Below are positions 1 through 12,768 of a stretch of DNA of 64,000 nucleotides, in pieces. The DNA comes from Brachycybe producta (Eukaryota; Arthropoda; Diplopoda; Playtdesmida; Andrognathidae). The notes beneath the pieces are model-generated. The model made no database searches, was not told the origin of the DNA, and worked only from the letters and a program-made list of their open reading frames with translations. The stretch covers positions 1,433,501-1,497,500 of the forward strand of contig JAUPFP010000046.1 of the NCBI GenBank assembly GCA_036925085.1, read 5' to 3'. A program made the translations under genes and the position numbers. Position 1 is the stretch's first letter; each line of letters opens with the position of its first letter.

Positions 1-253
1 TATTTGTATTTAGGTCTTATTGGCCTACTTCACAGCATAAAGTAATGTAGAAGCAATGCAAGGTGGTTAATCTTACTGCGCTAACTGCATGAAGTAATAG
101 AGAATTATACTTGATGCCACATGGCTCTCCAGCTGATTGCAGGTGTCCTGGAGAGCGATTTTGCATTGAATCTACTTTTATTTTTCAAGGTGTGAACTGG
201 GCTTTATTCAGGTCTTAGGTCATATAAATATTAGATGTGAATAAAGATGTAAG

Positions 254-257
<4 letters not shown>

Positions 258-301
<44 letters not shown>
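258..301. repeat. (GA)n microsatellite
   Basis: Uninterrupted GA dinucleotide run of about 44 bp, one of about eight long GA/CT tracts in the window. Confidence 0.95.
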
Positions 302-304
<3 letters not shown>

Positions 305-2800
305 TTTAAAAAAGCTTTCTCGTTGAAGACCTTTTTTTTTAGTTTGTGTGGAAAAACTCTCGAAAATGTCTTTTGATTTGATTCGATTTGACAGTTTCTG
401 TCGCACAGATTGTCATTCTGGTCACAGGTTGTCAAGACAAAGTAGAACTTGATCTTATACGAATCACGTTGAAACAACTGAAGACACACAAAAAAAAGTA
501 GAAAGAGAATCACTTTCGACTTAAGTTGTTGTTATATATTGGGAGGGGGCTGTATATTGGTGGTGTAATTGTTTTGAAAAGCGTTAGCACAAGAGGGGAA
601 AATGGGAAGTTGATCTTTTCCTTCCTTCCTTTTAGACTAGAAATCTCTGTCTCAATCGACTTTCTTTGATTCACTCTTCTGATGTTTCAAGAAGAAGAAG
701 AAGAAAAAAAAGTCTGTCGATTTACTGCCATTTTCAGCCCGTTTAATGCTAATGGGCACTCTTGGATGGCATGGTGTTTTATTTGCTCATTCTTATTCTT
801 CGATGATGCGTTTTTTTATCTGTTTTTTTTTTTCAAAGTTATTTTGACGGCCATATTGGGTTACAATTTGGCAGCCATTTTGAATCGTTTTCGCGCCATT
901 GAATTTCTAATATATATGTATACAGTACGCTCGTATAAAAAAACTACTGCATTACCAACACATTGGCTCAGTTGTAGTTTTATATTCTATATAGACAGAG
1001 AACTCAGAGGGGCCTATGACAGAGGAACAATTTAGTCTTAGCCCAAAAACAGCATTAGAAATGCGTTACTGTCAAAATAACTTGTTAACACGTAGGGCCT
1101 ACTGTGCAAGTGCCTTCCTGAAAATGTGCAATTTAGTCAAAATATAAGTTCTCCATTTGCCAACATTTTCTGGAAGTATAAATTCCATTGTTGAATGACC
1201 CTAAATACAAATGATTAATCACAGTGTGCGTTGAAGGGTCTCTTAGACTCTTGGCACACACGGGAGGCTTTTGAAAGACCTTTTGGTGATAAAATGAAGT
1301 CGAAGATCGCCTAGCTGTTGTCGCAATGTATTTTTTTTGTGTGGAAAGACGCCAACCTTGGCACACAGGCGACTTAAAAGAAATTTATTCCAAAGACAGC
1401 AAAGTGAACCTGCGACTTAGTTTTGTCGTCGAAAGTCTTTCAAAAGTCGACTGTGTGTTCCAACTCTTAGGGTCGTAACGGTGTGTTTTGAAGGGTCTTG
1501 GACACGATTTCGTTCGAAGCTGACATCGGTGCAGGTATCTTAGTGTCAGTAGTAAATACTCAACCCAAAGGAACCACCTTTGCACATTAGTGTACTACAT
1601 GTAGAATGTGGCTTAGTACAATATTTCATTTTCAGAAATCAAAAATGACCGACAAATGACAGAATGAACGAGACACGTATGAAAGCATCATCTAGGTGGT
1701 ATTACATGGTATATATTCTTTTGACGCATTCTGTACACAAGAATCTCTATACAAGAATGTCTTAAAAGGTCTTTGGATGAAAAAGGCCCTTTTCATTATT
1801 ATTTTTAACAGTAAAGTAGATGAATAGGACCTTATAAAAAAACATGAGATTCTATTAATTATTATTAATTAATCTTAAAATCTTAATCAACTTTAAATGA
1901 TTTCGTTACCCTTCTAGTTTCGTAAATCTTTTCACATTTCTTTTAATTTTGCTTATGAAATAGAATAAACCCAGAGTTGGAAGGGGTGTTTACACTTAAA
2001 AAAAACCACCTTTAACAATTAACCGACTTCACTCAAGGTTCAACAAAATGTGTAACTTTTTATGTAGTTTACGAGATATTCAATTTTAAAACATATGAGA
2101 CACGCCATGCAATAAAAAAGTAGAAAGCGTTTCAAAATGGCTGTCTGTATAAGGAAGCTTATTTAAGGTAGCAACTATTTACTAGCAAATGCTTGAAATC
2201 ATAATACCAAGACTGGTTTATATTATTATTATTATATTATTATATATATATATAATATTATAACGTGTTCAACAACAATTTATCATTTTGTAAAAGGTGT
2301 TAGATGGAGAGAGTTGGTTGCAAACTTCACGCCAACGCGAAGAAATTTAATTAGATTTAAAGTTTGAGAACAACGCAAGGATGGGAGGTGGTGGGTTCCT
2401 TGGTCATTTTTTAGGGGGGTCATGGTTACAAACCCATGTCCATCTTAAACCTGTCTTTTATACATTTTAAACCGATTTAAAGAGAGAGAACCATTTTGGT
2501 GTGAAAAAGAAACCCTGGATATATAGATTACAGTATGTTTCAGTAATAACAATGCTCCCTCAAACGTTCAAAATTAAATATCTTAGAAATTATAAATGCT
2601 TTAAATTTAAAACGTTAGTTGATTGTTAGTAATATGTTAATATGTAATTATACAAAAAAAAATGAAAGAAATTTGTAAAGAATTAAAGAAGTTATTGATT
2701 TTTTCAAAGTTGAGGGTTAAATTGTAAGTTTTTTGATGATTACATTAAATATATTTTAAAACGTGGTTTTTTTTTTAAAAAAATCAGTATTTGTTTTGTT
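302..2800. other. Gene-free AT-rich stretch
   Basis: No supported gene. It holds a TAT/ATT low-complexity patch at 2218-2265 and, at 1210-1590, a more balanced segment in which GAAGGGTCT recurs beside GTGTG(C/T) motifs and CGAAG/CTTCG partners, probably a worn inverted-repeat element. A 117-codon ORF at 682-1035 looks like chance. Confidence 0.5.
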
Positions 2801-2804
2801 TTTC

Positions 2805-3102
2805 AAGAACACAATTAAGAGAAACTAACTTCAAATTAGAAAGTGTGTTAGAAACTAGAATGGTAGCCTTAAACACTTTTAAAATATTTTCATGTTGATA
2901 TCTTTCAAAATAAACTTTTTATTGACAAAAATTTAAAATAGGGTTATTTTCAAACTAACATAAAAAAAGTTTATTTCAAAATATAACAACGTGAAAATAT
3001 CCTTAAGTGATTGAGTTATTAACCCTTCTAATTTTTAAAATACTTTAAAGTTACTCTTCATTTTGCACCTGAAAGACAGGAGTAATCTAGAGTTTTACAC
3101 TT
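2805..3102. mobile_element. MITE family A, full copy
   Basis: Defining copy. The left arm begins TTAAGAGAAACT, then GTTAGAAACTAGAATGGTAG and GATATCTTTCAAAATAAACT; the right arm returns as TTTATTTCAAAATATAACAA to a CCCTTCTAA block and GACAGGAGTAAT. Arms of about 100 bp can pair into one long hairpin. There is no ORF. Flanking target duplications are not clear. Confidence 0.8.
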
Positions 3103-3772
3103 TGAAACCTCCTTAAATTTGAAATTATAGTTTCTGTAATATTAAATTTTAAACAATAAAGACTTTTGCCACTCAAATACAGTGTATTTTGAGATATATG
3201 TATATTAGGGTCGTTAATTTTGTGACATATCATAAGTATGTATGTTGTAGTAGATCCATATATATATGAATTATGATATACATTTACATTTGAATAAAAT
3301 ATTTCTTATTGTTATTCTATTATTATTATTATAATAATTTAAGAAGATGAGTGAAATGATCTTATTTCAAACCTCCCAAGATGGTGTTGTAATTCTTCTT
3401 CTTGTCTTTTATTATATTTTTATGATTAAAAAAATATAAGAAAAGCTTTTTATAAGATAGAAAAAAATGAGGGAGGGGTGTAGGTATAGGGGTGGGGGGT
3501 TGAAGTTGATGATTATGGTGATGCTCATTTGCATAATCTTTACTGCATATATTAACAATTGAGTTCTTCACAATTGAAGAACAAGGGATTCACAAAATTA
3601 ATTGCTTTGTGGATTAGAAACATCAGATTTTTTTTTGCTTATTTTTCTAAGTATTAGACATAATGTACATATACAGGGTGTATGAAAAATAACTACTAGG
3701 GTTTAGATTTGTATGCATTATTAAGCAATTGTTTTTCAATTTGTGGCCCCAGTGTCAATTCTGAAATAATAG

Positions 3773-3858
3773 AGCGACCCTTCTAGTTTTTTTAAAAAAA
3801 GCACTTTATTGTCTCTTTTCATTTTGTACCTGGAAGACAGAATAATTAGAGTTTAATA
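3773..3858. mobile_element. MITE A right-half fragment
   Basis: CGACCCTTCTAGTTTTTTTA followed by CTCTTTTCATTTTGTACCTG and GACAGAATAATTAGAGT, the outer part of a family A arm, inside the CAGGGTGT element. Confidence 0.6.
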
Positions 3859-3974
3859 GCCTATACAATTATAGTTCATTCACTCACTCATGACGTTTTT
3901 ATCCAACATGGAGTTGAGCTACCTGTATGTATATATATTTTTTTTTTACTAATTCTTTTTACCTTATGGATAAT

Positions 3975-4214
3975 TAAGGCAACCAGAAAAATGCGTTTTT
4001 CTGTCAAAGAACCTGGTTAGAGGTTAAAGATCAAACTAATATCTAAAACCACTCTTCCTTAGTCCAGAACTAACTAGCCTCTAACTAGGTACTATGACTG
4101 AAAAACGCATTTTTCGAGTCTGATCAAGAGTAGTTTAGATACTAGTTTGCTCTCTGAATTTTAGCCTCTAACCAGGTTCTTTGTGTGAAACAACGCATTT
4201 TTATGGTTGCCTTA
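3975..4214. mobile_element. MITE with TAAGGCAACC termini and ~90 bp arms
   Basis: Starts TAAGGCAACCAGAAAAATGC and ends with the complement GCATTTTTATGGTTGCCTTA. The inverted similarity goes on through AAGAACCTGGTTAGAGG and the ACTAATATCTAAA(A)C(T)AC blocks, so nearly the whole 240 bp is a hairpin. Confidence 0.8.
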
Positions 4215-4959
4215 CTGGTGAATAGGGCTCGGATTTGTATGCAATATCAAGCAAATGTTTCTCAGTCTATGGGTTTTTCAATCAAAAACCCTGATTAGAG
4301 GCTAGAACTCTAGTTGACAATTAACAAATGGTACAAAAGAAAGCCATCTGGAGCAACCTATGTAGATATAATCTTTGAGACACCCTGTATAGCCTATATT
4401 TATATAAGGCTCAATATATAATGTATTTGCTCGTAAAAGTTTTCTTAGAAACTTCCCTGTTTTTAAAGTCAGGTAGAATGTTGGTGCGAAATGTTTTTCT
4501 TAACTATTTCACGTTATTTTCTTTCTGTGTTATGGTGTGTGTGTACAATTTCAAAGTAATATAGTGATTTTATTCGCATATAAATGCAGAGAAATTAGGG
4601 GTGGGTTTAAAGGGAGGGGGGTTGTAATATAACATTAAACCTCCAGTGACTTAATTAGGGGGCTAATTACGGTGTAGTTTGGAAAAACGCAGCAGCCGAC
4701 ACTTTACAAATTAAACTGAATGTTTCAGGGGATATTTTTTTTTTTTGAAGTGATCGTCCTCCCTCCTCCTCCTCCTCCTCCCCCTCATCCTCTCTCTTCC
4801 CTTTGCCGGCGTGAAACTCAAGGGCCCCTCTCTAGCCTCCCCCTCCCCTTCCAAAGAACGTCAAGTGATTGCCTTTTTTAAACTACAACCCTCTTAAATT
4901 ATGCATCATGCAGCTTCTCAAATTTGAAAAATTAACATTGCATTTGTGAGAGCAACCAA

Positions 4960-5341
4960 GCGTACCACTAGTATATATTTCAGGCATGGTGAAAAAATCA
5001 GTCATTCTGCATAACGACTGATGACAATGTGCACAATCCATCAAATTGCCAGTAACATTGCAAATGCAGTGTTTAGAATTGCCTTAAGGCTTATAGGTTA
5101 GACAATGCTGTACGTAGGTTAAGGTAAAATCGCTGGCTACTGCGCATGTGCATACCACGAATATATGTTACAGGAAAAGTGGAAAAATCAGTTAGTCTGC
5201 ATAATGACTCGATACAATGTGCACAACCCACCAATTTGCAGGTAACATTGCAAATAAACTATGTATAATTAATTGCCTTAAGGCCTCATTTAGGGAATGT
5301 AGTTATTGTAGGTTAAGGTAAGGTCGCTTTTTACTGCGCAT
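4960..5341 (+). repeat. Two direct ~190 bp tandem copies
   Basis: 4960-5149 and 5150-5341 share in order: G(C)(G/A)TACCAC, ATATAT, a CAGTTAGTCTGCATAA-like block, ACAATGTGCACAA, TAACATTGCAAAT, ATTGCCTTAAGGC and GGTTAAGGTAA...ACTGCGCATGTGCA. Divergence between them shows the duplication is old. Confidence 0.75.
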
Positions 5342-5440
5342 GTGCAATGTTTAAATGCACCAATCGAAGCAGATGACAGTTGGAATTTGCACATGTGCAG
5401 TATAAAACGACCTTACTTTAATCGACATTTACTGCATGTT
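5305..5440. repeat. Inverted repeat hairpin at the end of the tandem array
   Basis: GGTTAAGGTAAGGTCG...CTGCGCATGTGCA is answered by TGCACATGTGCAGTATAAAA and CGACCTTACTTTAATC, forming arms of about 45 bp around a loop of about 50 bp. Probably the end of the MITE whose duplicated half is the upstream tandem pair. Confidence 0.6.
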
Positions 5441-7720
5441 CTGAATTAACCAGGGTTAAAATAACAAAGCTAATTAACATTAACTAATGATTAAAAGAAA
5501 AAAGTTTTTTTTTTACTTGAAATAACTGTTATTTGGCATAGTGCACATTGCCTAAAAGGCATTTAACTGTGCAAATTTCACAACCAAATTATTAGCTTTT
5601 CTACAGTGTCTAGCAATTGTGCAGAATAGCTGATTTTTCTACATATTTCTGTATGGATTTTTTTTGTTGAATATTGCAAAGCGAGAAAATAGCTTTTCAA
5701 ACGATTTCTTCATCATGATGGCCGCCGTCGCCGCCACATATTTAAAAAAATATGTTATTCATATCACGCAGATAAATTAAAAGGGATGATGTTGTTTGTG
5801 GTGTTTGAATGAATTTCCATTTTTAAATATATTTATCTCTCATGCTGTGCGTTATGTTTTCGAGGAAAAGTGTTAATTTATACTTTGATGCATACATAAA
5901 TAATGAAGGCGAGTGGCAGCCATCTTGAAATATGGATGTTATTGCAATTTATATACGAGAAGGAGAAAAGAAAAGAAGCACAAAAAAGCGGATTTTGAGA
6001 TCTTTATTGTGTTAATTTGATAGCTATATATGTCCTTTTACTTTTTTTTTTCAAAATGAGAGTTGCTCAATGTAATTTTTTTTTTGTTGCTAATTTTCTT
6101 TTGTGCTAAGAATTCGACACAAGGAGACTAACTGCTGCGCGCGACATGCATTTTGAAACAGGCGGCCATTTTTTTTGTTTAAAGTTTTTTTTCTATTATT
6201 ATTAATACAACACAATATAAAGGGGGGGGGGTGCTATCATGTTAAAATTGTACATGGCATTTCGAATTGATTGGCTGCGACAGTGAATTTCGGTTCTTTT
6301 CTATACGGCGGGGGTACATGGTTTGTGACTTGACCGATTTTTTCCCATTTTGCCGCCAGCCATATTAATCAACGAGTTGACTCATTAAGCGCCTTTTAAA
6401 ACAAACGCTAAATTAAACTGAATAAATGCCAAAAATTGTGTGGTAAATCAGTTTGAGGTTTAGGGCATTGGCACATACGATCCATTTTTGGGGTGATGCG
6501 GTCCCTGTGCAAAAATCCAGCGTCTTTCCATATAAAATACATTGTTAACCACAACCCAGCCACCTGCAACAGCATTTTGCAGTTGAATTAAAAGGTAGAA
6601 CCAAACCACATCACATAGAAGCATTGCTAGCCTCTACCTCCAATCCTTATATCATTGTTTGAGTTGGAACACAAGGGCACTAATTGCTCCAATTGGTGCC
6701 TGTATCATTTGGCACTTGCTTTATTTGGTGCCTTTTGCACTGTTCAAGTTAGGCGCTTCAAACCAGCGCCACCATATTCTTAAACGTGATTGTGCTGGTG
6801 ACGCAACGGGAATTGGGAAAGTGATCAAAGAAATCAGTGGTACAGTGTCATAACACATGCAAACTCAGTCAGGCGGTTTGCCATTTTGCGCAATTCCATC
6901 TCGTACGAATTCAAATCTCACACGGTTGGAGGTGGAGGCTAGCAATTCTTCTCGTTAATGGAGTTTGGAATGGGATAATTTGGACTCCGGCACGTTTAAC
7001 CCTCACCAGTTCCCCACCAAGGTATGCGGTTAAAAGCATATTTCGTCCCACTGGTAGTCTGGTAATGGAGGATGTTTTAATGCAATCCTCTAATAGCTAG
7101 CCTCCGCATCCAACCCATTTAATGGTGCTAGATGGATTCGTGTGAGATGGAATTGTGCCAGATGGGAGCCCTGTAAAAAAATGATGGCGTGTTTGACATT
7201 TTTTTATGTCTTTGTTTTTGTGATTCAACATCATCGTCTAATTTGAAATATGATGATGTAAATTGGTTGGACACTTTTGACATAGCTTAATAGGCAAATG
7301 TTGACACTTGTAAATCCTCTCTCTCCTCCCTCTCTCCTTTCGTTAATTATGAGTGGGTGGGTGGATGCTATTTTAATTAATATGTAAACAATGTTGTGGC
7401 TTATATTTATTTATATTTGGTTTGTTGATTAAGCTATTAAAATGATTGTGAGGAGGAGTGAAGACAGAATGTGACCAATTTGGATGACAATTGTATAATT
7501 AATAAGGGATAAGGTCAGCATGCAGATTTAATTGCCAACAAATGTAGGGCTCGTCAATTTCAGTTAAACAATCTAATAATAAAGATACATGGAGGAAAAT
7601 CATAGACAAAGAGAAGAAACTTTTCTGGTCTCAAGCTTTTTAACAGCAATGATGCGTTTGTACCTGGTTATAGGGATTCTGTAATGACAACTGCTTGACT
7701 ATTTTGATTATTCTTGACAC
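5441..7720. other. Gene-free region with inverted-repeat remnants
   Basis: No supported gene. An inverted pair lies at 6628-6650 and 6922-6942 (GCTAGCCTCTACCTCCAATC against GGTTGGAGGTGGAGGCTAGC), with a third cousin near 7097; GATGGATTCGTGTGAGATGG at 7130 mirrors 6896-6920. These are remnants of one or more MITEs. Several ATGGCGGCC-type patches (5715, 6163) may be short regulatory GC islands, but no exon could be built from them. Confidence 0.5.
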
Positions 7721-8025
7721 AGGTGTTCTCAAATGCACCCTTGGTTAAGATGCATTATGGGTATAACATATCTGAATTCATTCAGATATAGCCCTATGTA
7801 TTCTGTATGTGCGACCGAAAGTTATTCAAAGCTGAAAAGTCTATGGAATGCTGCTATATATCAATGCAACAAATACAGGCATTCTCAAATGCAGACTTAG
7901 TTAAGGTGCATTATGGGTAACGCATCTGAATTCATTCAGTAATGGCCCAACGTATTCCTGTTAGTGCTGTTGGAAGTTGCTGCTATCAATGCAAAAAAAT
8001 GATGGCGTTTTCAAATGCACCCCTT
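7721..8025 (+). repeat. Direct repeats with TTCTCAAATGCA and GTGCATTATGGGTAA
   Basis: Two direct copies (about 7730-7850 and 7875-7998) share TTCTCAAATGCA, TTA(A)G(A/G)TGCATTATGGGTA, ATCTGAATTCATTCAG and GTATTC(C)TGT; a third start (TTTTCAAATGCACCCCTTT) follows at 8009, and a related motif occurs at 11152. Likely a decayed tandem element. Confidence 0.6.
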
Positions 8026-8691
8026 TGTAGTAGCCACTATTAGGTGTACGTAGGCAAGTAAAACCCCTATAGAATTTATTATATTATATTAGTTATTCAA
8101 ATGTAGTATATATTAAAGTAGTGCTACTGCTGCTTACAGAAGGAATTCATTGGCAGCCACTTTTGACACCATGTAATTTGCTCAAGTGATGGTTTTTTGG
8201 CCCGCCATGTCATAGACACGACTCCCTTCAAGGCTTTCAAAGCCAAAGGGGAAGAAAAAAATGCATGAAAAACCTCAATTAGTAGTAGTCTACTCTCTAA
8301 CGTTTCTCTATTATAGACACACACACATAAAAAATGGCTGTTTTACACACATCTTGATCTATACTAATTCATTTTTTTCGTATTTCTCATGTCTTAGATT
8401 TATGATTTTTTTTTTCTTATTTCTGTTCAAAAATAATAAAAAAAATCTCTCATGCCTTTAAACCTTATTATATTTTTTAATGTGTTCCCCTTTTGGGGTA
8501 TATTAAATGCATATAATTGCGTTCATGGCTTTTTTTTTAAAGTATTTATAAATATGACCTAAGTTGTTGCTAATGACGTCATGAGCAAAGCCACAGTAAG
8601 AATTAGGCTTTTTGTATTCAAAGAGGCTCGGTTAGAGGCTAGACTTTTACCTAAAAACTATAATTCAACTGTATTTTTCATCTTGATGAAC

Positions 8692-9136
8692 TCTTGTTTT
8701 TACTACAAAAAAATTACTGTAATTAAAAAGTTAACCGTGGTTTGTTTTCTAGTGGAAACATAATGGGTTACATTAACCATGGTTAAATTTCTGAACAATG
8801 GAGTCATCTCAACTGCATTGACACAAAGTGGTTAACTACATTATTGAAAGATTAAATACGGTCACTTCCTGTGTTTTCAAACAAATTTAGCCTACAAACA
8901 AACATGGCGGATCGTGAGAGCCATTAAAAATTTCACAAAATGCACAACTGTTTAACAGGAAGTAAAACTGAACAGGAAGTAAAACTGAACAGGAAGTGAC
9001 TCAAAATCATTTAACCACAGTTAAACGTGTCTTAAAAATATGGAAACACAAGCATAAGTACCACTTCTAGCTTGTCTGCAGTTAACTATAACCTCGGTTA
9101 TTGTAATTGCAGTTAATTTTTGTATTGGAAACGTGG
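8692..9136. mobile_element. MITE family C, copy 1
   Basis: Matches the copy at 14439 through AACTGCATTGACACAAA, GGTCAC(T/A)TCC(T/G)GTGTTTTC, AACATGGCGGAT, AACAGGAAGT, TCATTTAACCACAGTTAAA and GCTTGTCTGCAGTTAACTAT. The right end CGTTTCCA complement is intact; the left end is worn. A short internal triplication of AACAGGAAGTAAAACTG-like units occurs at 8955-9000. Confidence 0.7.
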
Positions 9137-10227
9137 TATAAGTTGATAGTAAAAAGCATAATTCTTTTTGCGTTAGTCATGAGTTAGCCTCCTCCTCCTC
9201 TTTTTGTACCTGAGGGAGGCCTTGGCCCCCCACCTATTTCATAAGGTGGTTGTGAAAGTATTTAACACTATTAACGTTTTTTTTTTGGAAAGAAGAAATA
9301 ATAATGAAAGAAAAAAAAAGATTTCAATTGCTGCCGCACTTTTATTTTAAACTATTAGTTATTATAATGGAGTATATATATGTGTGTATATATCTAAGCG
9401 CCACATTGGCGCCACAATCTCTCCACTTTTATTATTATATGTGCTCATTTCCAATTGTATATTCCAAACATTGGGGCAACTTTTTTCAGAGACGAACAAA
9501 AAAAAACAGCCCAGAGCCACAAAACGATTGAGAAAATATAAAATACATACATTTGTTGTGTATGTGATATTTTTCTCTTTTCTATCTAAATGTATATAAA
9601 TATATCTGTTATTGCACATATTTTAACAACAGACATTATTATTATTATACAGAAAGAAAGAGAGATTATAATAGAAGAAGAAGAAAAAAATCCCCCCATT
9701 TGAACAAAAACCTTCTATTTGCAAGTAAGAAACCCTTAAAAGTTATTTGGTCAAATTAACCTCCATCATTATATGTCACTGTACTTAAATTGTGATCATA
9801 AAGATAGGGGGAGGTTAGAGAAAGGTTGTAATAAATGGAGAAAAAGGGAGGGTAAAGATAGATGGCGGCCATTTTGAAATATCTAACATAAATGATCTTT
9901 ACCATTTTTTATTTATTTAATGGCTGCCATTTTCAAATTATGGCTCAGGAGCCAATTTTATCAAAGACACACTGTGCCCATCTTTTTATACCATATGGTA
10001 TCAAAGGTCAAATGAGGTCATTAGAATTTTTATCTGGGCCTCAGAGTCGTAACTAAGGTATGGTGAGTGAGGCACCTGCCTGGGGCGCAGAATAACAATA
10101 ATACAGTTCTATTCTTGCATTGGATGCAAAATTAGCTAGTTATGGATCTGCCTGGCCCAGTTTGAGGGTAATTCAGCCCATATTTGGTTAGGTAACATTT
10201 TAGAAAGTAATTCAATGTTTGCAACAA
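9137..10227. other. Gene-free AT-rich stretch
   Basis: No coding support. ORFs around 9304-9619 are overlapping frames of one low-complexity segment. Contains ATT and GAA simple runs and poly-A/T tracts. Confidence 0.5.
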
Positions 10228-10480
10228 AAGAAAACTAGAAAATTTGAAGGATAACTTAAAAGATTATTGTGATTAATATCTTTGAAAATAAACTTTTTAT
10301 GGCGACAATGTTAATTTTTTTTAGCAATAAACATTTTTTTATATAAAAAATCGTAAAACTGTAATTAAAAAGGTTAGAAATGACATGTTTTAAAAGATAT
10401 CATTGTGAAAGAAGTTATTGTCATTGAAAATGCTTATAGCAATTATTCTAGTTTCCAACAAACTTTGAAATTTCTTAAAG
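10228..10480. mobile_element. Divergent MITE A relative
   Basis: ATATCTTTGAAAATAAACTT and TTTAAAAGATATCATTGTGA form the usual inner arms, with ATTCTAGTTTCCAACAAACT as the outer right arm, but spacing and outer left arm are degraded. An old copy. Confidence 0.5.
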
Positions 10481-12356
10481 TTGTTTTTAAACAAAAGTTT
10501 ACACCAAAATTTTATATTACCTAAAAAAGAATCACTGAACATCCTTAAATCAGTTTAGTTTAAGTTAACTTTTAAGTTTAACTTCCATAAAATGGCATGT
10601 GGCCCATTTCTAAAATTGTTTGAAGATCCTTCTGTCCACCACCAGGAAAAAAAGGTGCATTCCAGATGAAATATAATAAAGATTACAGTCTAAATATGAT
10701 TTAAGTGGCACTTGAAAACAATGAATTATACTTTTTTTTGTAGGTCTCTTGATATCTATCCTTCCATGGAATGGGAGGAGGGGGTTAGGAGGAGGCTTGT
10801 AGTTATGATGATGATGATGATGGCCCACCATACTACTAACAGACAAATGACAATGTTTTTTCCATATTATTAATATCATTACCGTCTGGGAAAAAAAAAG
10901 ATGGAAGTAGAAAACTTCCATTTTTCTTTTATTTTCAAATTACATTTCTTAAAGCCTATGATAACAATTAGGATATATATTATACTGTAGATGGGGCCCC
11001 CTCTTTAACTAGGAACCTTTTGTTTTTATATGTGAACAAAGTGTTTCAATTATAGGGTCTAGAAGTCTTGTTATACAGGGTGTACAGGGTGCTGCTGACA
11101 ATGCTCCTACATGTACAATAATGCTTCTTCAATGCAACCAACCTATAGGTGTTTTCAAATGCACCCATTGACAAATATTTTAATTTGAAATGTGTACAGA
11201 GTGACAAACGAAAGTCACTTTTGGAAACACACTGTAATAACCTTATATGAGGCCCTTTCATACTCTTGGCCAGGTGTTAAGAACGGCATTCTTTTCATGT
11301 ATTTATAAGGTCACCGTTTGGTGGCGCTGTTTTCTTGGTTTTCTTGATTTACTGTAACTATCCAGTCTATCCGTATTTGGAAACTAAAGAAAAAGCTATT
11401 TATCTTGTAAAGAAAACAAATGCAGCATCAGGAAATAACAATATGGGCTTTAATTTCTTTAAAGAAAATGTATCCGGGAACTGTATGCTGGCTCCACCTG
11501 CGTTTTTCTCAAGAAGCAAACATCTAATCCCCACATTATTTGCTTTCTCGAAAAGATTAAAGAAAAGTTCAGAATGTGTGTCTATGTAAGGGTCATGTTT
11601 TCAAAATGGCCTCCTCCATATATGTATGACCTAACATTTAAAGATAAGAAAATGGAAAGAAAAAAAAATATCAAGCACATTCGGAAATTCATTTCTTTTA
11701 AAGAAAAAGTGGTTTTTAGTTTCTGATTGCGTCCGAAGTGTACTTATAAATATTTATATATTTTCAATTTATAATACAGATAATAAAATCCCCTTAAAAT
11801 GATTTTGATGTATAGCATTTGCGAAGGCGCGGTTTGATGACCACGCCCATTCCTATCCATATTTTTATATATGGACAAATATGTTCTAAATATGATATTT
11901 TGTGAAAGCTTTATTATTATTATTATTATTATTACATTCTAATTCAGTTTACCCTTGAGGACATTAGAAAATTCGGTGGCTGATTATAGGGTTTTAGCAA
12001 AGTCGTGATTCGATAAGCGCTTCGACCTTTTAACTAACTACATTTAATACTCAACTTAATTTCACTCTCTTCAAAATAAGAAAATTTTTCCCTGTTTATG
12101 TCACTCAAATGGCCATTTTTTTTGTTAAATATAACATCCAATTGATAAACAACAATAACAACAACAAAAATGCACGAATTTTTATTTGTCTGCTTTTTAA
12201 AACTATTTTTGTAAAAAAAAAAGTGGATAATAATTGAGTGGTTGGAAGGGGGGGGGGGGGTAATATCAAATGCTAAAAGGGATTTAAGTAGTCATCCCTT
12301 TTAGCCTAAAACTGAAGTTTAATTGAGTGGAAGCTAAAACGCTAATATATTCAATT
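10481..12356. other. Gene-free stretch
   Basis: No supported gene. Holds CAGGGTGTACAGGGTG at 11082 (a CAGGGTGT-type end), an ATG/CAT run at 10807-10822, and an 84-codon ORF at 11335-11589 with no recognised motif and no intron or upstream signals, judged chance. Confidence 0.45.
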
Positions 12357-12768
12357 TTAAGGTGGCTTTATAGATATTTATTTTGTTTTTGTCTCAACAT
12401 ATGGCGCCACTGCAGTGTCTTATGTTCTATAAGTTTCTTTCCCTTCCATTTCTTCCTTTTATATTTTTCAAAGCGAACGTTTTTTAGGAGAAATATTTAC
12501 GAAAAAAAAATTCGAAGTGTTTTAGAAACTAGAATAGTCGGTGATATTGCTAAAAGTTTTTTTCAGTGTGGGTGATATCTTTCAAAATAAACTTTTTATG
12601 ACAGTTTGAAAAAGGAGAAAAATAGTTTTTCATGAAATTTCAACCTGAATAATCTCTTTTACCATTCTAGTTTTGAATACAATTTGAATTTTTTTTTCAT
12701 AATGTTGTTTCTAGTCCAAATTTTACAAAAAAAGCAAAGCAAAATAAATATCTATAAAAGTACCTTAA
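12357..12768. mobile_element. MITE family B, copy 1 (full)
   Basis: Outer ends TTAAGGTGGCTTTATAGATA and the complement TATCTATAAAAGTACCTTAA frame a core that carries family A-like arms (TTTTAGAAACTAGAATAGTC, ATATCTTTCAAAATAAACTT and the partner CCATTCTAGTTTTGAAT). Near the left end is ATGGCGCCACTGCAGTG, a GC-rich block found in all B copies. Confidence 0.75.

Larger units (their letters stand above)
3674..4387. mobile_element. TA-flanked element with CAGGGTGT termini
   Basis: Terminal inverted repeats CAGGGTGT and ACACCCTG are flanked on both sides by TA (3672-3673 and 4388-4389), the Tc1/mariner-type target. Its interior holds a fragment of MITE A (3773-3858) and a complete younger MITE (3975-4214), so it is a nest of at least three elements. 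No transposase ORF. Confidence 0.6.

Noticed and set aside
682-1035. 117-codon ORF
   Set aside because: Composition is poly-K/E and poly-F from simple tracts; no motif, splice context or conservation cue.
11335-11589. 84-codon ORF
   Set aside because: No recognisable domain, AT-driven codon choice, and no promoter or splice signals to connect it to a gene.
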